This document shows positions 30,268-39,107 of a DNA stretch of 64,000 bases, one piece after another (positions within the stretch are counted from its first letter, which is position 1; every line of letters begins with the position of its first letter). Source of the stretch: Providencia sp. R33 (GTDB taxonomy: Bacteria; Pseudomonadota; Gammaproteobacteria; Enterobacterales; Enterobacteriaceae); NCBI RefSeq assembly GCF_019343475.1, contig NZ_CP072453.1:4154001-4218000 (forward strand). The letters are read 5' to 3'. The notes beneath the pieces were generated by a model. It worked only from the letters and a program-made list of their open reading frames with translations. It did not search any database and was not told the DNA's origin. A program made the position numbers and the translations under genes.

Positions 30268-32769
30268 TTAGTCTTTTTCTGGCTCTGTAGTTTGAGCTGA
30301 CTCATCGGGCTTAGCTACTTTTTTCTCTTCTGAAAACTCATCGCTTTGGCTAACACTTTCAATGGTTAAACGAATTTCTGGTGACATTAACCGCGCAAGA
30401 ACCGCATACAGTTTTTGGGCGTTAGTGGTGAAAATATCGTTTTCATTGTTATCGATATAGCCTTCTTCCCTAAGTGTATCGACGAGCGTTGAAAACACCG
30501 CTTTATCAAAGAACTCAGGGGCGTTAATGCCGTGCAGCACAGAAAGACGTTGCGCAAGGATACGGCTTTCTTTTTCCAACGTATTACGGCTGATTTCAGG
30601 GCTGGCATTGAGCAATGACAGCGTGATAGCGTAGCGTTGTAGTGTTTCACGGACACCAGCAGCTAAAAGTTGTAATGGACGAATACGGCGCGGGTTCAGC
30701 ACCACTATTTCGTCGTCTCTTAAGCAGATAAGTTTTTGATTATTCAGCTCATCAATTAGAGTATCGACCGTATTACGCAGCTGTTCGTCGTTATAACGCA
30801 TAAACAGTTCCGCTTTTAAGAACGGATAGATTTGGCTGACTTGATGGTGAATTTCTTGGCGGCTGATACGCTCATGGTGCAACACAATACTGGTGATCAA
30901 TGACGGCAATACCAGTAAGTGATGGATATTATTACGGTAGTAGGTCATTAAAACGGCATTTTCGCGAGGAAGAATAATAATATCCCCCATGCTGTCTTTT
31001 TCTACTTCGAATTTATCCATTTGCAACGCATGTTCGAGCAGTTGCTCCGCGGTTTTATTTGGCGTTGTTGCATCTGCGGTGTATGGCACATTACGCAATA
31101 ATTGCAGATAGCATTCCACTTGCTCAATGAGCTGTTCACGGGTCAATGAACGCTGACGTGAGGCCAGTAAAGCTGTTGCGCATAAATTGATAGCATTAGC
31201 CGCAGCAGCATTATTGATATTCACCATGATGTTATCTGCTAACGAGCTGACTGTCGGGTTTAACCAAGACGGACGCTGTGGCTCAATGGGGTCAATCGAA
31301 TCACGCCAATCAGGTACACGCTGATTAAGATATTGAGAAAGGGAAATTGGCTGACCAAAGTTCACATACCCTTGGCCTAAGTTACGCAGTTTGCGCAAGC
31401 CACGGATCATTGAAAACAAGCCTTCTTTCTCTTTTTCTGCGCCGCGCAGCTCTTTTGCGTAGGTACCCACTTCCATCACGTGCTCGTAACCAATATAAAT
31501 AGGCACAATCGTGATAGGGCGTGAGTCACCGCGCAACATGGCTTGTAGTGTCATCGACAACGTTCCGGTTTTTGGCTGCAATAAACGGCCTGTACGGGAA
31601 CGTCCACCTTCAACGAAATACTCAATAGAGTAACCGCGAGCAAACAGCTCACTTAAATATTCGCGAAAAACTGTCGAATAAAGTTTGTTTCCTTTAAAGG
31701 TACGGCGGATAAAGAATGCACCAAGACGGCGGAAAATCGGGCCAGCGGGCCAGAAGTTCAAGTTGATCCCAGCAGCGATGTGTGGTGGGACAAGGCCTTG
31801 ATGGTAAAGGACATAGGAAAGCAGTAAGTAGTCCATGTGGCTTCGGTGGGAAGGCACGTACACAATTTCATGGCCATCTTGTGCTAATTGGCGAACACGC
31901 TCAGCATGTTGCACGTTAATGCCTTGATAGAGGCGGTTCCATGTCCAGCTCAGCACACGGTCAGTTAACCGCACAGCTTCATAGGAGAAATTAGCGGCAA
32001 TTTCTTCCATCATATTAACTGCATTTTGCTGCGCTTTTTTCAATGGAATTTTTTTACTGCGCGCTTCGTCTTCGACGGCTTTTTCAATCGCTTTTGAGGT
32101 CAAAAGTTTATTGAATAGTTCATAGCGTGCTGGCAGTTTCGGGCCGACCGCCGCAAGGCGTTGGCGCGAATAGTGAATACGGGCGACACGTGCTAATTTA
32201 TTGGCAATAATCGTATCTGTGCCGTGGTCCTGTGCCATTTTCCCAATCGAAACCGGCGGGGATAGGCGAACAAAGCTATCTCGGCCTAACCAAAGGATTG
32301 CAAAGAATTTCTGTACACCGTTTAATAGCTTCAGTGGCGGTGCCGGAGTGTGGCCTTCACGACCAGGAGAGCGCCCAAACATCACAGAAGCGGGTAGCAT
32401 TTGAATATCGAGATTTGGATTATTTTTGTGCAAATCTAAATATGCATGGAATGTTTTGACGGAATCTTTACGTGGATCCGGTGAATAATAGCGAAATACG
32501 CGTGGGCCATCATCGATAAACACATAGGCAGGAAGCTTGGTGCCATTGATGTCGTTATCAACCAAAGGGTCAGGCAGACCGATAGCCAAGCATTGATGCC
32601 GTAGCGTTAGGAGGTCGGACTTAGAATGATAAGGCAATACATACAGCGTTGGCCTGTTGGTATCAAGCTGCAACTCTGTGATTGGGTCCGATGGAATTAG
32701 TTTACTTTTTACCAATAATTTAAGTGGTAAATTCAACATGTTGTAATATATTTTACGCCACAGTGACAT
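30268..32769 (-). CDS. plsB: Glycerol-3-phosphate 1-O-acyltransferase
   Basis: Acylates position 1 of glycerol 3-phosphate at the inner membrane, the first step of phospholipid synthesis. The 833-residue protein is about 26 longer than E. coli PlsB, mainly in an acidic/lysine C-terminal tail. The HX4D catalytic motif is His308-Asp313 in VPSHRSHMDYLL. Further acyltransferase blocks are PIFRRLGAFFIRRTFKGN, YFVEGGRSRTGRLLQPKTG and ITIVPIYIGYEHVMEVGTY. It is divergent from dgkA, which handles diacylglycerol from phospholipid turnover, the arrangement known in E. coli. Confidence 0.96.
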   Translation of the reverse strand: MSLWRKIYYNMLNLPLKLLVKSKLIPSDPITELQLDTNRPTLYVLPYHSKSDLLTLRHQCLAIGLPDPLVDNDINGTKLPAYVFIDDGPRVFRYYSPDPRKDSVKTFHAYLDLHKNNPNLDIQMLPASVMFGRSPGREGHTPAPPLKLLNGVQKFFAILWLGRDSFVRLSPPVSIGKMAQDHGTDTIIANKLARVARIHYSRQRLAAVGPKLPARYELFNKLLTSKAIEKAVEDEARSKKIPLKKAQQNAVNMMEEIAANFSYEAVRLTDRVLSWTWNRLYQGINVQHAERVRQLAQDGHEIVYVPSHRSHMDYLLLSYVLYHQGLVPPHIAAGINLNFWPAGPIFRRLGAFFIRRTFKGNKLYSTVFREYLSELFARGYSIEYFVEGGRSRTGRLLQPKTGTLSMTLQAMLRGDSRPITIVPIYIGYEHVMEVGTYAKELRGAEKEKEGLFSMIRGLRKLRNLGQGYVNFGQPISLSQYLNQRVPDWRDSIDPIEPQRPSWLNPTVSSLADNIMVNINNAAAANAINLCATALLASRQRSLTREQLIEQVECYLQLLRNVPYTADATTPNKTAEQLLEHALQMDKFEVEKDSMGDIIILPRENAVLMTYYRNNIHHLLVLPSLITSIVLHHERISRQEIHHQVSQIYPFLKAELFMRYNDEQLRNTVDTLIDELNNQKLICLRDDEIVVLNPRRIRPLQLLAAGVRETLQRYAITLSLLNASPEISRNTLEKESRILAQRLSVLHGINAPEFFDKAVFSTLVDTLREEGYIDNNENDIFTTNAQKLYAVLARLMSPEIRLTIESVSQSDEFSEEKKVAKPDESAQTTEPEKD

Positions 32770-32895
32770 AAATGATTATAGCCTCTTGTTAACAATGCTG
32801 CGCAATCATACCAGAAATCCACTGGCAGATCTGTTACTGACAATTCACTTTGACCGTAAAAATCGATTATTGTTTGTATTTTTTAAGGAATAAAT

Positions 32896-33270
32896 ATGGC
32901 AAGTCAAACTAAGGGCTTTACCCGTGTGATTAAAGCAGCGGGATACTCCCTTAAAGGGCTAAAAGCAGCGTGGGTAAATGAAGCGGCATTTCGTCAGGAA
33001 TCTGTGGCTGCGGTGATTGCGATTATTATCGCCTTTTGCTTAGATATCAGCTATGTGGATAGAATATTGTTAGTCAGCTCCATCGTGCTGGTGGCTATCG
33101 TAGAGTTACTCAATAGTGCCATTGAAGCCGTTGTTGACCGTATTGGCAGTGAATATCATGAACTTTCAGGGCGTGCTAAAGATATTGGCTCTGCGGCGGT
33201 GTTTGTTAGTATTGGTTTAGCACTGTTTATTTGGGCGTTGGTATTATGGCAGCGGTATTTTGCAGGGTAG
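32896..33270 (+). CDS. dgkA: Diacylglycerol kinase
   Basis: Small trimeric inner-membrane kinase that returns diacylglycerol, formed when membrane-derived glucans are modified, to phosphatidic acid. The 124 residues have three membrane segments. Active-site residues Glu70, Asn73 and Glu77 sit in VELLNSAIEAVVDRIG, followed by the conserved EYHELSGRAKDIGSAAV. It is divergent from plsB by 126 nt, with AAGGAATAAAT before the ATG. lexA follows after 136 nt with its own promoter. Confidence 0.96.
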   Translation: MASQTKGFTRVIKAAGYSLKGLKAAWVNEAAFRQESVAAVIAIIIAFCLDISYVDRILLVSSIVLVAIVELLNSAIEAVVDRIGSEYHELSGRAKDIGSAAVFVSIGLALFIWALVLWQRYFAG

Positions 33271-33360
33271 CCACGAAAAGCCATTGAAATTTGCGAAAAG
33301 AAAGTAAATCGATAACAAATACTAAATTCAGTGATTTAACTGTTTCAAATCTTCATTTAC

Positions 33361-33397
33361 CTGTATATACTCACAGTCTGACTGTATAAACAAACAG
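33361..33397 (+). promoter_or_regulatory. Two SOS boxes (LexA operators) before lexA
   Basis: CTGTATATACTCACAG (33361-33376) and CTGTATAAACAAACAG (33382-33397) both fit CTG-N10-CAG, with centres 21 bp apart. The second ends 9 nt before the lexA start. Paired boxes at this position mediate lexA autoregulation in E. coli. Confidence 0.95.
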
Positions 33398-33406
33398 GGG
33401 AACGGG

Positions 33407-34024
33407 ATGAAAGCACTGACGGCTCGACAACAGCAGGTTTACGATCTGGTGCGTGACCACATTTCGCAAACAGGTATGCCTCCTACACGTGCTGAAATTG
33501 CAGCAAGCCTTGGTTTTCGTTCGCCTAATGCGGCAGAAGAACATTTAAAAGCCTTGGCACGAAAAGGTGTAATTGAAATTGTTTCTGGGGCATCACGGGG
33601 TATCCGTCTTCTTCTTGAAGAAGAGCCTGACGATCAAGGGTTGCCGTTGATCGGGCGTGTTGCCGCTGGCGAACCTTTATTAGCGCAAGAACATATCGAA
33701 AGTCACTACCAAGTTGATCCAGAACTCTTCAAACCTCATGCGGATTTCCTATTACGTGTGAATGGTATGTCGATGAAAGATATAGGTATTATGGATGGTG
33801 ACTTATTAGCAGTTCATAAAACACAAAATGCGCACAACGGGCAAGTTATTGTGGCGCGTATTGACGATGAAGTGACTGTTAAACGTTTTAAACAGCAAGG
33901 TAATCGTGTTGAATTAATTGCTGAAAACCCAGATTTTGCACCGATTGTGGTCGATTTACGCGAACAAAGCTTCACTATTGAAGGCTTGGCTGTTGGCGTG
34001 ATCCGAAATAGCGATTGGTATTAA
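33407..34024 (+). CDS. lexA: SOS response repressor LexA
   Basis: Represses SOS genes until RecA filaments trigger its self-cleavage. The 205 residues are three more than in E. coli. The winged helix is at 1-70 (PPTRAEIAASLGFRSPNAAEEHL). The cleavage site is Ala87-Gly88 in GRVAAGEPL, and the Ser122/Lys159 dyad lies in GMSMKDIGIMDGD and EVTVKRFK. All three residues needed for cleavage are present. The extra residues lie before the cleavage site, in the acidic linker EEEPDDQG. No dinF follows; zur is convergent. Confidence 0.97.
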   Translation: MKALTARQQQVYDLVRDHISQTGMPPTRAEIAASLGFRSPNAAEEHLKALARKGVIEIVSGASRGIRLLLEEEPDDQGLPLIGRVAAGEPLLAQEHIESHYQVDPELFKPHADFLLRVNGMSMKDIGIMDGDLLAVHKTQNAHNGQVIVARIDDEVTVKRFKQQGNRVELIAENPDFAPIVVDLREQSFTIEGLAVGVIRNSDWY

Positions 34025-34219
34025 TTCTTAGATTATCAGGTAGGTAGCAGCGTGCTGCTTGTTTGATTTTTCCATGATTGCTGGCAGATTTCACATTATA
34101 TATAGAGATCTGCCTGCTTTACTTGGTTCTTGTTTTTTACATCCTTTCTTGATATTACTTCTCTTATTCTTTTTTTACATAAGCCATAAACAACAGCATA
34201 AATTCCACAGCCACATTCG

Positions 34220-34735
34220 TTACTTTTTCTTTGTGACGACAGGTTGGTCATGGTCATGGCTACAGTGAGTGTGATCTTGGCAGCTAGCGACTTCATCACA
34301 GTTTTTACATAAGCCGTGATTTTCAACCACAGTATGCCTTAAACGAAACTGGTTTGTTTCTGCCAAACTGATAATCGCGGCTTCTATTGTTGCGCAATCA
34401 CTTTCTGTCACACTGCCACAATGGTCGCAGATTAACATCACTGAAATATGGCTGGGGTTATCAAAGTGGTGGCAAACGACGTAACTGTTGGTTGACTCGA
34501 TTTTGTGAATAAAGCCTTGCTCCATTAAAAACTCAAGCCCACGGTAAACGGTAGGGGGCTTCGCTTGCGGTTCAACTTCACGTAACAAATCTAATAAATC
34601 ATAGGCACTTATAGCGCCATGCTGCTGTGCAATAAGGCGCAGCACAGTTTCTCGCTGTGGAGTCAATCTAACACCCCTTGATTGGCAAATGCGCTCTGCC
34701 ATCACAAGTATCTTATCTTCACTCATTTTTTTCAT
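34220..34735 (-). CDS. zur: Zinc uptake regulator Zur
   Basis: Fur-family repressor of zinc import genes when zinc is sufficient. The 171-residue protein has a winged helix (about 12-90, GVRLTPQRETVLRLIAQQHG and PPTVYRGLEFLMEQGF). Zinc-site cysteines occur in CDHCGS and CKNCDEVASC, and histidines in HHFDNPSH and the C-terminal HTHCSHDHDQ. The ATG at 34735 follows GGAG with 8-nt spacing; the next ATG, three codons in, is less well placed. It converges on lexA. No zinc transporter genes are adjacent. Confidence 0.93.
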   Translation of the reverse strand: MKKMSEDKILVMAERICQSRGVRLTPQRETVLRLIAQQHGAISAYDLLDLLREVEPQAKPPTVYRGLEFLMEQGFIHKIESTNSYVVCHHFDNPSHISVMLICDHCGSVTESDCATIEAAIISLAETNQFRLRHTVVENHGLCKNCDEVASCQDHTHCSHDHDQPVVTKKK

Positions 34736-35124
34736 TTAACTGACTCCAACTTCGAAAAAAGCAAATATTGACTGTTTATAAGTTTACCATATTTTTGATA
34801 CTGAAAGTGCCTTGCTACTCAAAGGGATCATCAAGATAGTGAAAAATACCTTATTAACAAAAATGGCAATAAAGGCATTGAGTTTTGTTTAAATTATCAT
34901 CAGGCGTACGAGATTATTGCAGTGATAATCATGGTGATTTAATCATGCAATTTTGTACCAAGTGGAGATTGGCGGCGCGGGTAGCTCAGATGAGATACCA
35001 AAATTGACGATATTTGGGCACAACGTAGATTTCCTATCTTAGCCTATTTATCTGCAGCCTGTTAAATGATGTTAAAAATGATTCTCCATATTGGTTTTCT
35101 TCCTACTTTTAAAGTAAATTTTTA
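34736..35124. other. Spacer between zur and the FidL-like gene
   Basis: About 390 bases without an ORF. The fragment GCGCGGGTAGCTCAGATGAG (34975-34994) resembles the 5' D-arm side of a tRNA, but no anticodon or T-arm follows. Downstream of it the base composition becomes markedly A+T-rich. Confidence 0.4.
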
Positions 35125-35601
35125 TCATTGTATATGACAAGTAAAAGAGGAGTAAGATTCATCTTTTAGAATATAAACATTGTCTGCCATTTTTTTGATA
35201 TTTACATAGTACTTTATTTTATCTTGTTCTAATTGAATAAAATTAGCAAACACATTGTATGGTGTATTATCAGATGATGTAATTGATGATGAGGTAAAAT
35301 TAATAATATAATTACCTTTTAAGTCAACTTGTTGATAATCGAAATAAATAGCTCTATCTAGCCGATAGGTATTCTCTTGGTTTTTTATATTGCCATACAT
35401 ATTTATTCTGCCATGATTATCCTCAGAAAGTTGTATCGTAACTTTTGATTTTAAGTTAAGCCCATCTTGAGTGCCGTTATCTTTGATCCAAACTAATTCA
35501 GAATGACAAAATTGAATGTCGTTTTTTTCATTACTTAAATTGTAGTAGGCGACTGTTGCGGTAGCAACTAAAACGATAGCCACAATAAAATATTTTTTCA
35601 T
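35125..35601 (-). CDS. FidL-like membrane-anchored protein
   Basis: 158 residues with one N-terminal membrane anchor (about 4-22, YFIVAIVLVATATVAYY) and a periplasmic domain containing two cysteines (FCHSE near the start, FTCHIQ at the end) that could form a disulfide. Size, topology and coupling to a CadC/ToxR-like regulator match the FidL family, named from Salmonella marT-fidL; function is unknown. Its ATG directly abuts the stop of the upstream regulator (TAA then ATG), so translation is probably coupled. Low G+C suggests acquired DNA. Confidence 0.7.
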   Translation of the reverse strand: MKKYFIVAIVLVATATVAYYNLSNEKNDIQFCHSELVWIKDNGTQDGLNLKSKVTIQLSEDNHGRINMYGNIKNQENTYRLDRAIYFDYQQVDLKGNYIINFTSSSITSSDNTPYNVFANFIQLEQDKIKYYVNIKKMADNVYILKDESYSSFTCHIQ

Positions 35602-36552
35602 TTAAATTCTCTGATCGTTGATTGAGACACAATCATGTGTACTGTTAGCACCTTTACAGACACTAATGGAAAAGTTTTTATCAAAAGAATACGTTCTATT
35701 TAAATCAGATAAAAGAATAATGCGTTTTTCTTTATTACAGGATATGCTGTATTTATCTAATTTTGCAGTAACGAAACTGATATTTTCATCAGTCATTTTT
35801 CCTGCCATATCTTGAGGTGCTTGTATGGTGCATTTCCCATGTGAACTAATTGTAATATATTGGTTTTTTTCAGCTTCATTAGACGCTGAATGATAAATAA
35901 ATATATGTATTATGTAGCTAATGGCAAGTGCTGAGATTGCTAATAATATAAACTTTATAAAATCACGATTCATTTTCTTATTTTTGAATATTGACTTGTA
36001 ATGCTTAGCTTCTTTATCAAGGTTTTCAATAGTAACCTCAAATGGTTTTTCCATTGTTGAAATCATAGCAATATTTGGATTCTCTGAGACCGCCATTATT
36101 TCTTTTAATGGAATATTAGAAGTAGAGTTTTCTATTTGGTCTAATTTTTCTTGATAATAATGTATTTCTTCATCATTTTGATTGTTATTCGTGACACTAT
36201 CGCTCTCATGAACAGAGATTCGGTTGTCAATTCGAAATCCTTTCTTAGGTACAGTGACAATTGATTTAGGATCAAGGCCGAGTAATTCAAGTTTTTTTCG
36301 GATTTCACTGATGTAAGTATTTAAATTATTATTTGATCCCACTAAGCCATATTCTTCCCAAACATTAGTGAGCAATTCATCACGCGTAGCAATTCCTTTT
36401 TTTAGATTTAATATTATTATTTCATTAAATAATCGCGCAGCGGGTTTTGATAGTTCTATATTTTGATTTCGGTCAATTTTTTTATAAATAGAATTTGTTT
36501 TCTGTTCGAAAATATATTGTTCATCAATAATATAATTATGTATTTCATTCAT
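35602..36552 (-). CDS. CadC/ToxR-like membrane-bound transcription regulator
   Basis: 316 residues: an N-terminal OmpR-type winged helix (about 10-110, SKPAARLFNEIIIL and NNNLNTYISEIRKKL, ending VPKKGFRI), an acidic linker, one membrane segment (about 199-222, FILLAISALAISYIIHIFIY) and a periplasmic tail with four cysteines. This is the CadC/ToxR/MarT architecture: sensing outside, DNA binding inside. It is paired with a FidL-like gene. Its targets are unknown; the nearby TonB receptor operon shows ModE sites instead. Codon use is strongly A+T-biased relative to the housekeeping neighbours. Confidence 0.8.
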   Translation of the reverse strand: MNEIHNYIIDEQYIFEQKTNSIYKKIDRNQNIELSKPAARLFNEIIILNLKKGIATRDELLTNVWEEYGLVGSNNNLNTYISEIRKKLELLGLDPKSIVTVPKKGFRIDNRISVHESDSVTNNNQNDEEIHYYQEKLDQIENSTSNIPLKEIMAVSENPNIAMISTMEKPFEVTIENLDKEAKHYKSIFKNKKMNRDFIKFILLAISALAISYIIHIFIYHSASNEAEKNQYITISSHGKCTIQAPQDMAGKMTDENISFVTAKLDKYSISCNKEKRIILLSDLNRTYSFDKNFSISVCKGANSTHDCVSINDQRI

Positions 36553-36977
36553 AAACGCCGTGTGCTCTCTCTAAATTATAATATGAAATAACATAGCTAC
36601 AAAAAATGTAGCTAATTAATTTAAGTTAATTTTGAAAAATTTAAAATGTATCTTTAGTTTTTATGCTTATAGTTTAAATAGGGAACTCATTAACTGCAAG
36701 TATTGTGAGATGAGCAATTTTGCCACCAGTGAGCAAAATTATTGATTTGATAGGTTGGGTGTTACTTAAAACTGCGCCTTTCAGTTTTGTGGTTTTTTAT
36801 ATCGGTCTATAATCCTTTATGATGTTAAAACAAACTAAAAAACTGTCAAATTATCAATGTTAGGAATTATCCTACTGAATGGGATAATTCCTAAGTGCTT
36901 GTGCGTAAATCCGAAGCGTTGATTAACGCCTAACAAATATTTGGCAAAGGATCGCATCTCTGCCTAATATTGTGAAG
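36553..36977. other. Spacer between the CadC-like regulator and the receptor gene
   Basis: About 425 A+T-rich bases with no convincing ORF. The only clear structure is the long inverted repeat at 36860-36894, listed separately. Confidence 0.4.
36860..36894. terminator. 13-bp inverted repeat downstream of the TonB receptor gene
   Basis: TTAGGAATTATCC / GGATAATTCCTAA is a perfect 13-bp stem with a 9-nt loop, about 84 nt past the receptor stop on the minus strand. It may end the operon, but no immediate U run follows on that strand. Confidence 0.45.
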
Positions 36978-38975
36978 TTAGTATTTATATTCAATACCTA
37001 ACCAATAGTTACGACCATCTTCAATATAGCCATTTGTATATTCATAAGATTTATCAAATAGGTTATTTGCTGAAGTATTGACGGAAACACCATGGCCTAA
37101 GTCATAATCTAAACGTAGGTCAGTTTTGGCAAATCCACGTACTTTGCTGTCATTATCCACATAATTAAATGCCCAGCTTCTGGCTTCTTCAGTCACTGTA
37201 ATGCTAAACGGTTCATAAGGGGTGAATTTCACCCAAGCAAAGGCTTTATGGGTTGGCAGTTCAGTAACGTGTTTGACGCTGTAGTGTTTAGGGTCGGCAT
37301 GGATATAACCATAGCTTAAACCAACTTCCATCCAGTCAGTTACTTCACCCGTGGTTCCTAAATCTAAGCCAAAATAATCAACTTTTCCGCTATTGCGGTT
37401 CTCAAGTATATAGCCGCCATTTTTATTAACGCCTATGCGGTGTGCCATGATGGCATCCGTAACGTGGTTATAATATACGCTGGAAGTATATGACCATTTC
37501 GGGTTGATATGCCCTTTATAGGTTAAGTCATAGGTTAGAGCGCGTTCTGCATCAATATGCGGGTTAATGACGAAGGTATCGTCACTTTTCATTTTTTCTT
37601 TGGTATAGCGTTCTTTTTGTGTTGGGAAACGACTTCTTTCAGAAATAGAGAATTGTACTGTGTCTTCGTTCGCTAAGTGGTAACGTGCCATGGCTTCCCA
37701 GTTAAAGGCATGTTGGTTATTACCATCGTATTTTTCGAAATTTCCCTTGTTATAATCATAACGCTTACCATCAGCGCTTTTGCGCCAGTCATAACCAATG
37801 CTGCCGATAATATCTAAATTATCAGTGGCGACCCATTGATATTCTGTAGCAATGGAATAGGTATTGTCTTTATAGCGGTCAAATGGCACATCTTTTCGTG
37901 CGCGAGCGCGGTGAACGTCTTCTTTCCAGTGTGCGGCGAATGACAACATATCGAGTTCACGTACGGTGAAATCAACACGCATATCGGCGCCATTGCTGTA
38001 GTCATCGTAACGGCTGTAGTTATAGATACCTTTTTCGTAATCTTTGACAGATTTGTATTGGTGCAAGGTATTTTTAAAGGTGTCGTGGTAAAAGCGGCTC
38101 TGTAGGGCTATGCCGTCAGTGACTTGGGTTGTCCCATTAAAATAAATGCTTTCTTTATCGTAAGCGGGCCATTGCCAATATTGCTGTTTCGTATTCGTGA
38201 CACTTGGTGCGCTGTTCTTGTCACCATCTTGTTTAAGATAGGTTACAACATACTCATCGGCTTCACGTGGTGTCCAACCCACCTTGACCATCATCCGTTT
38301 GTCATCTGTTGCAGAGTTAGGACGGCGTCCATTGCTTCCCGCTAATGGGTTGTCATTCTCGGAGCTAGGGATCCCCATAAAACGCTGCTTGTACTGGCTA
38401 CCACTGACTTGAATAAACCCTAAGTCATTGCGGCCACCCAAGCGAGCACTGATATTGTGGGCATTATCTGCACCGCGGGCAAAGCCTTGGTTTAAGCTGA
38501 TATTGGCTTCAAATGGTTTTTTCGGTGTTGCGGTGGTTAAGTTAATCGCACCACCCATCAAGTTTGGCCCTTGCAGTAACGAGGTATAACCCGTCGAAAG
38601 CTCAACACTCGCCAACTCGCTAGTCATAAAGCGGCCTAAGTCTAACGTACCGTCATAAGGCACATAGGTTGGGATACCATCAAAAAAGATAGGCACTTGG
38701 CGGCTATCGAAGCCACGCACATTAACCTGTGTTTCGTTACGGTTGCCTGATTTTTGAATAGAAACACCGGGCATGGTGCTCAGTGCTTGCGCCACGTTAG
38801 TTTTATTCAGTTGCTTCATTTGTTCTTCCGTGATGACATTGGCATCCGCTGCTAACGGCGTACTCCAAACAGACATTACGTCAGTATTTTTTTCTGCTTT
38901 AGGGTCAGATGCGGCATGCCCCTGTGCTGCGAATAAAGCCATCCCAACCAAATAGGTTATTTGTTTTATTTTCAT
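36978..38975 (-). CDS. TonB-dependent outer-membrane receptor (predicted Mo/W or metallophore uptake)
   Basis: 665 residues with a signal peptide (MKIKQITYLVGMALFAAQGHA) and a candidate TonB box (DVMSVWST, about 32-39). The plug domain (about 50-160) includes NVAQALSTMPGVSIQKSG, VNVRGFDSRQVPIFFDGIP and LLQGPNLMGGAINL, and a 22-strand-type barrel ends YWLGIEYKY. Sequence alone would suggest a siderophore receptor. However, it is the last gene behind ABC-transporter, methyltransferase and modD genes and has its own ModE-type operator 26-49 nt before the start, which suggests a molybdate/tungstate complex or a metallophore. The substrate is inference. AAAG is the only ribosome site visible before the ATG. 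Confidence 0.85.
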   Translation of the reverse strand: MKIKQITYLVGMALFAAQGHAASDPKAEKNTDVMSVWSTPLAADANVITEEQMKQLNKTNVAQALSTMPGVSIQKSGNRNETQVNVRGFDSRQVPIFFDGIPTYVPYDGTLDLGRFMTSELASVELSTGYTSLLQGPNLMGGAINLTTATPKKPFEANISLNQGFARGADNAHNISARLGGRNDLGFIQVSGSQYKQRFMGIPSSENDNPLAGSNGRRPNSATDDKRMMVKVGWTPREADEYVVTYLKQDGDKNSAPSVTNTKQQYWQWPAYDKESIYFNGTTQVTDGIALQSRFYHDTFKNTLHQYKSVKDYEKGIYNYSRYDDYSNGADMRVDFTVRELDMLSFAAHWKEDVHRARARKDVPFDRYKDNTYSIATEYQWVATDNLDIIGSIGYDWRKSADGKRYDYNKGNFEKYDGNNQHAFNWEAMARYHLANEDTVQFSISERSRFPTQKERYTKEKMKSDDTFVINPHIDAERALTYDLTYKGHINPKWSYTSSVYYNHVTDAIMAHRIGVNKNGGYILENRNSGKVDYFGLDLGTTGEVTDWMEVGLSYGYIHADPKHYSVKHVTELPTHKAFAWVKFTPYEPFSITVTEEARSWAFNYVDNDSKVRGFAKTDLRLDYDLGHGVSVNTSANNLFDKSYEYTNGYIEDGRNYWLGIEYKY

Positions 38976-39000
38976 TATGTCTTTCCAGTTTCATTAATTG

Positions 39001-39024
39001 CGATATATTATTTTTTATATAACG
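39001..39024 (-). promoter_or_regulatory. ModE-type operator before the TonB receptor gene
   Basis: CGATATATT-N6-TATATAACG reproduces the 24-bp geometry and both half-sites of the ModE operator (from memory, E. coli modA: CGTTATATT-N6-TACATAACG). It lies in the 132-nt gap between modD and the receptor gene, so the receptor probably has its own molybdate-sensitive promoter. Confidence 0.75.
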
Positions 39025-39107
39025 ATGTGCGTCATTAGCCATAAGTTAATGCAGCCTACGGGGGTAGGCTGTTTTAGCGAATGGCTTTTTTAACGCAGAT
39101 TTTTAGG

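Noticed and set aside
34059..34268. 69-codon plus-strand ORF rich in Phe and Leu after lexA
   Set aside because: It has no ribosome site and its second half overlaps zur antisense; hydrophobicity is explained by A+T-rich sequence.
34975..34994. tRNA-like 5' fragment (GCGCGGGTAGCTCAG...)
   Set aside because: Only an acceptor/D-arm-like stretch is present; no anticodon arm, T-arm or CCA follows, so it is not called as a tRNA or as an attachment site.
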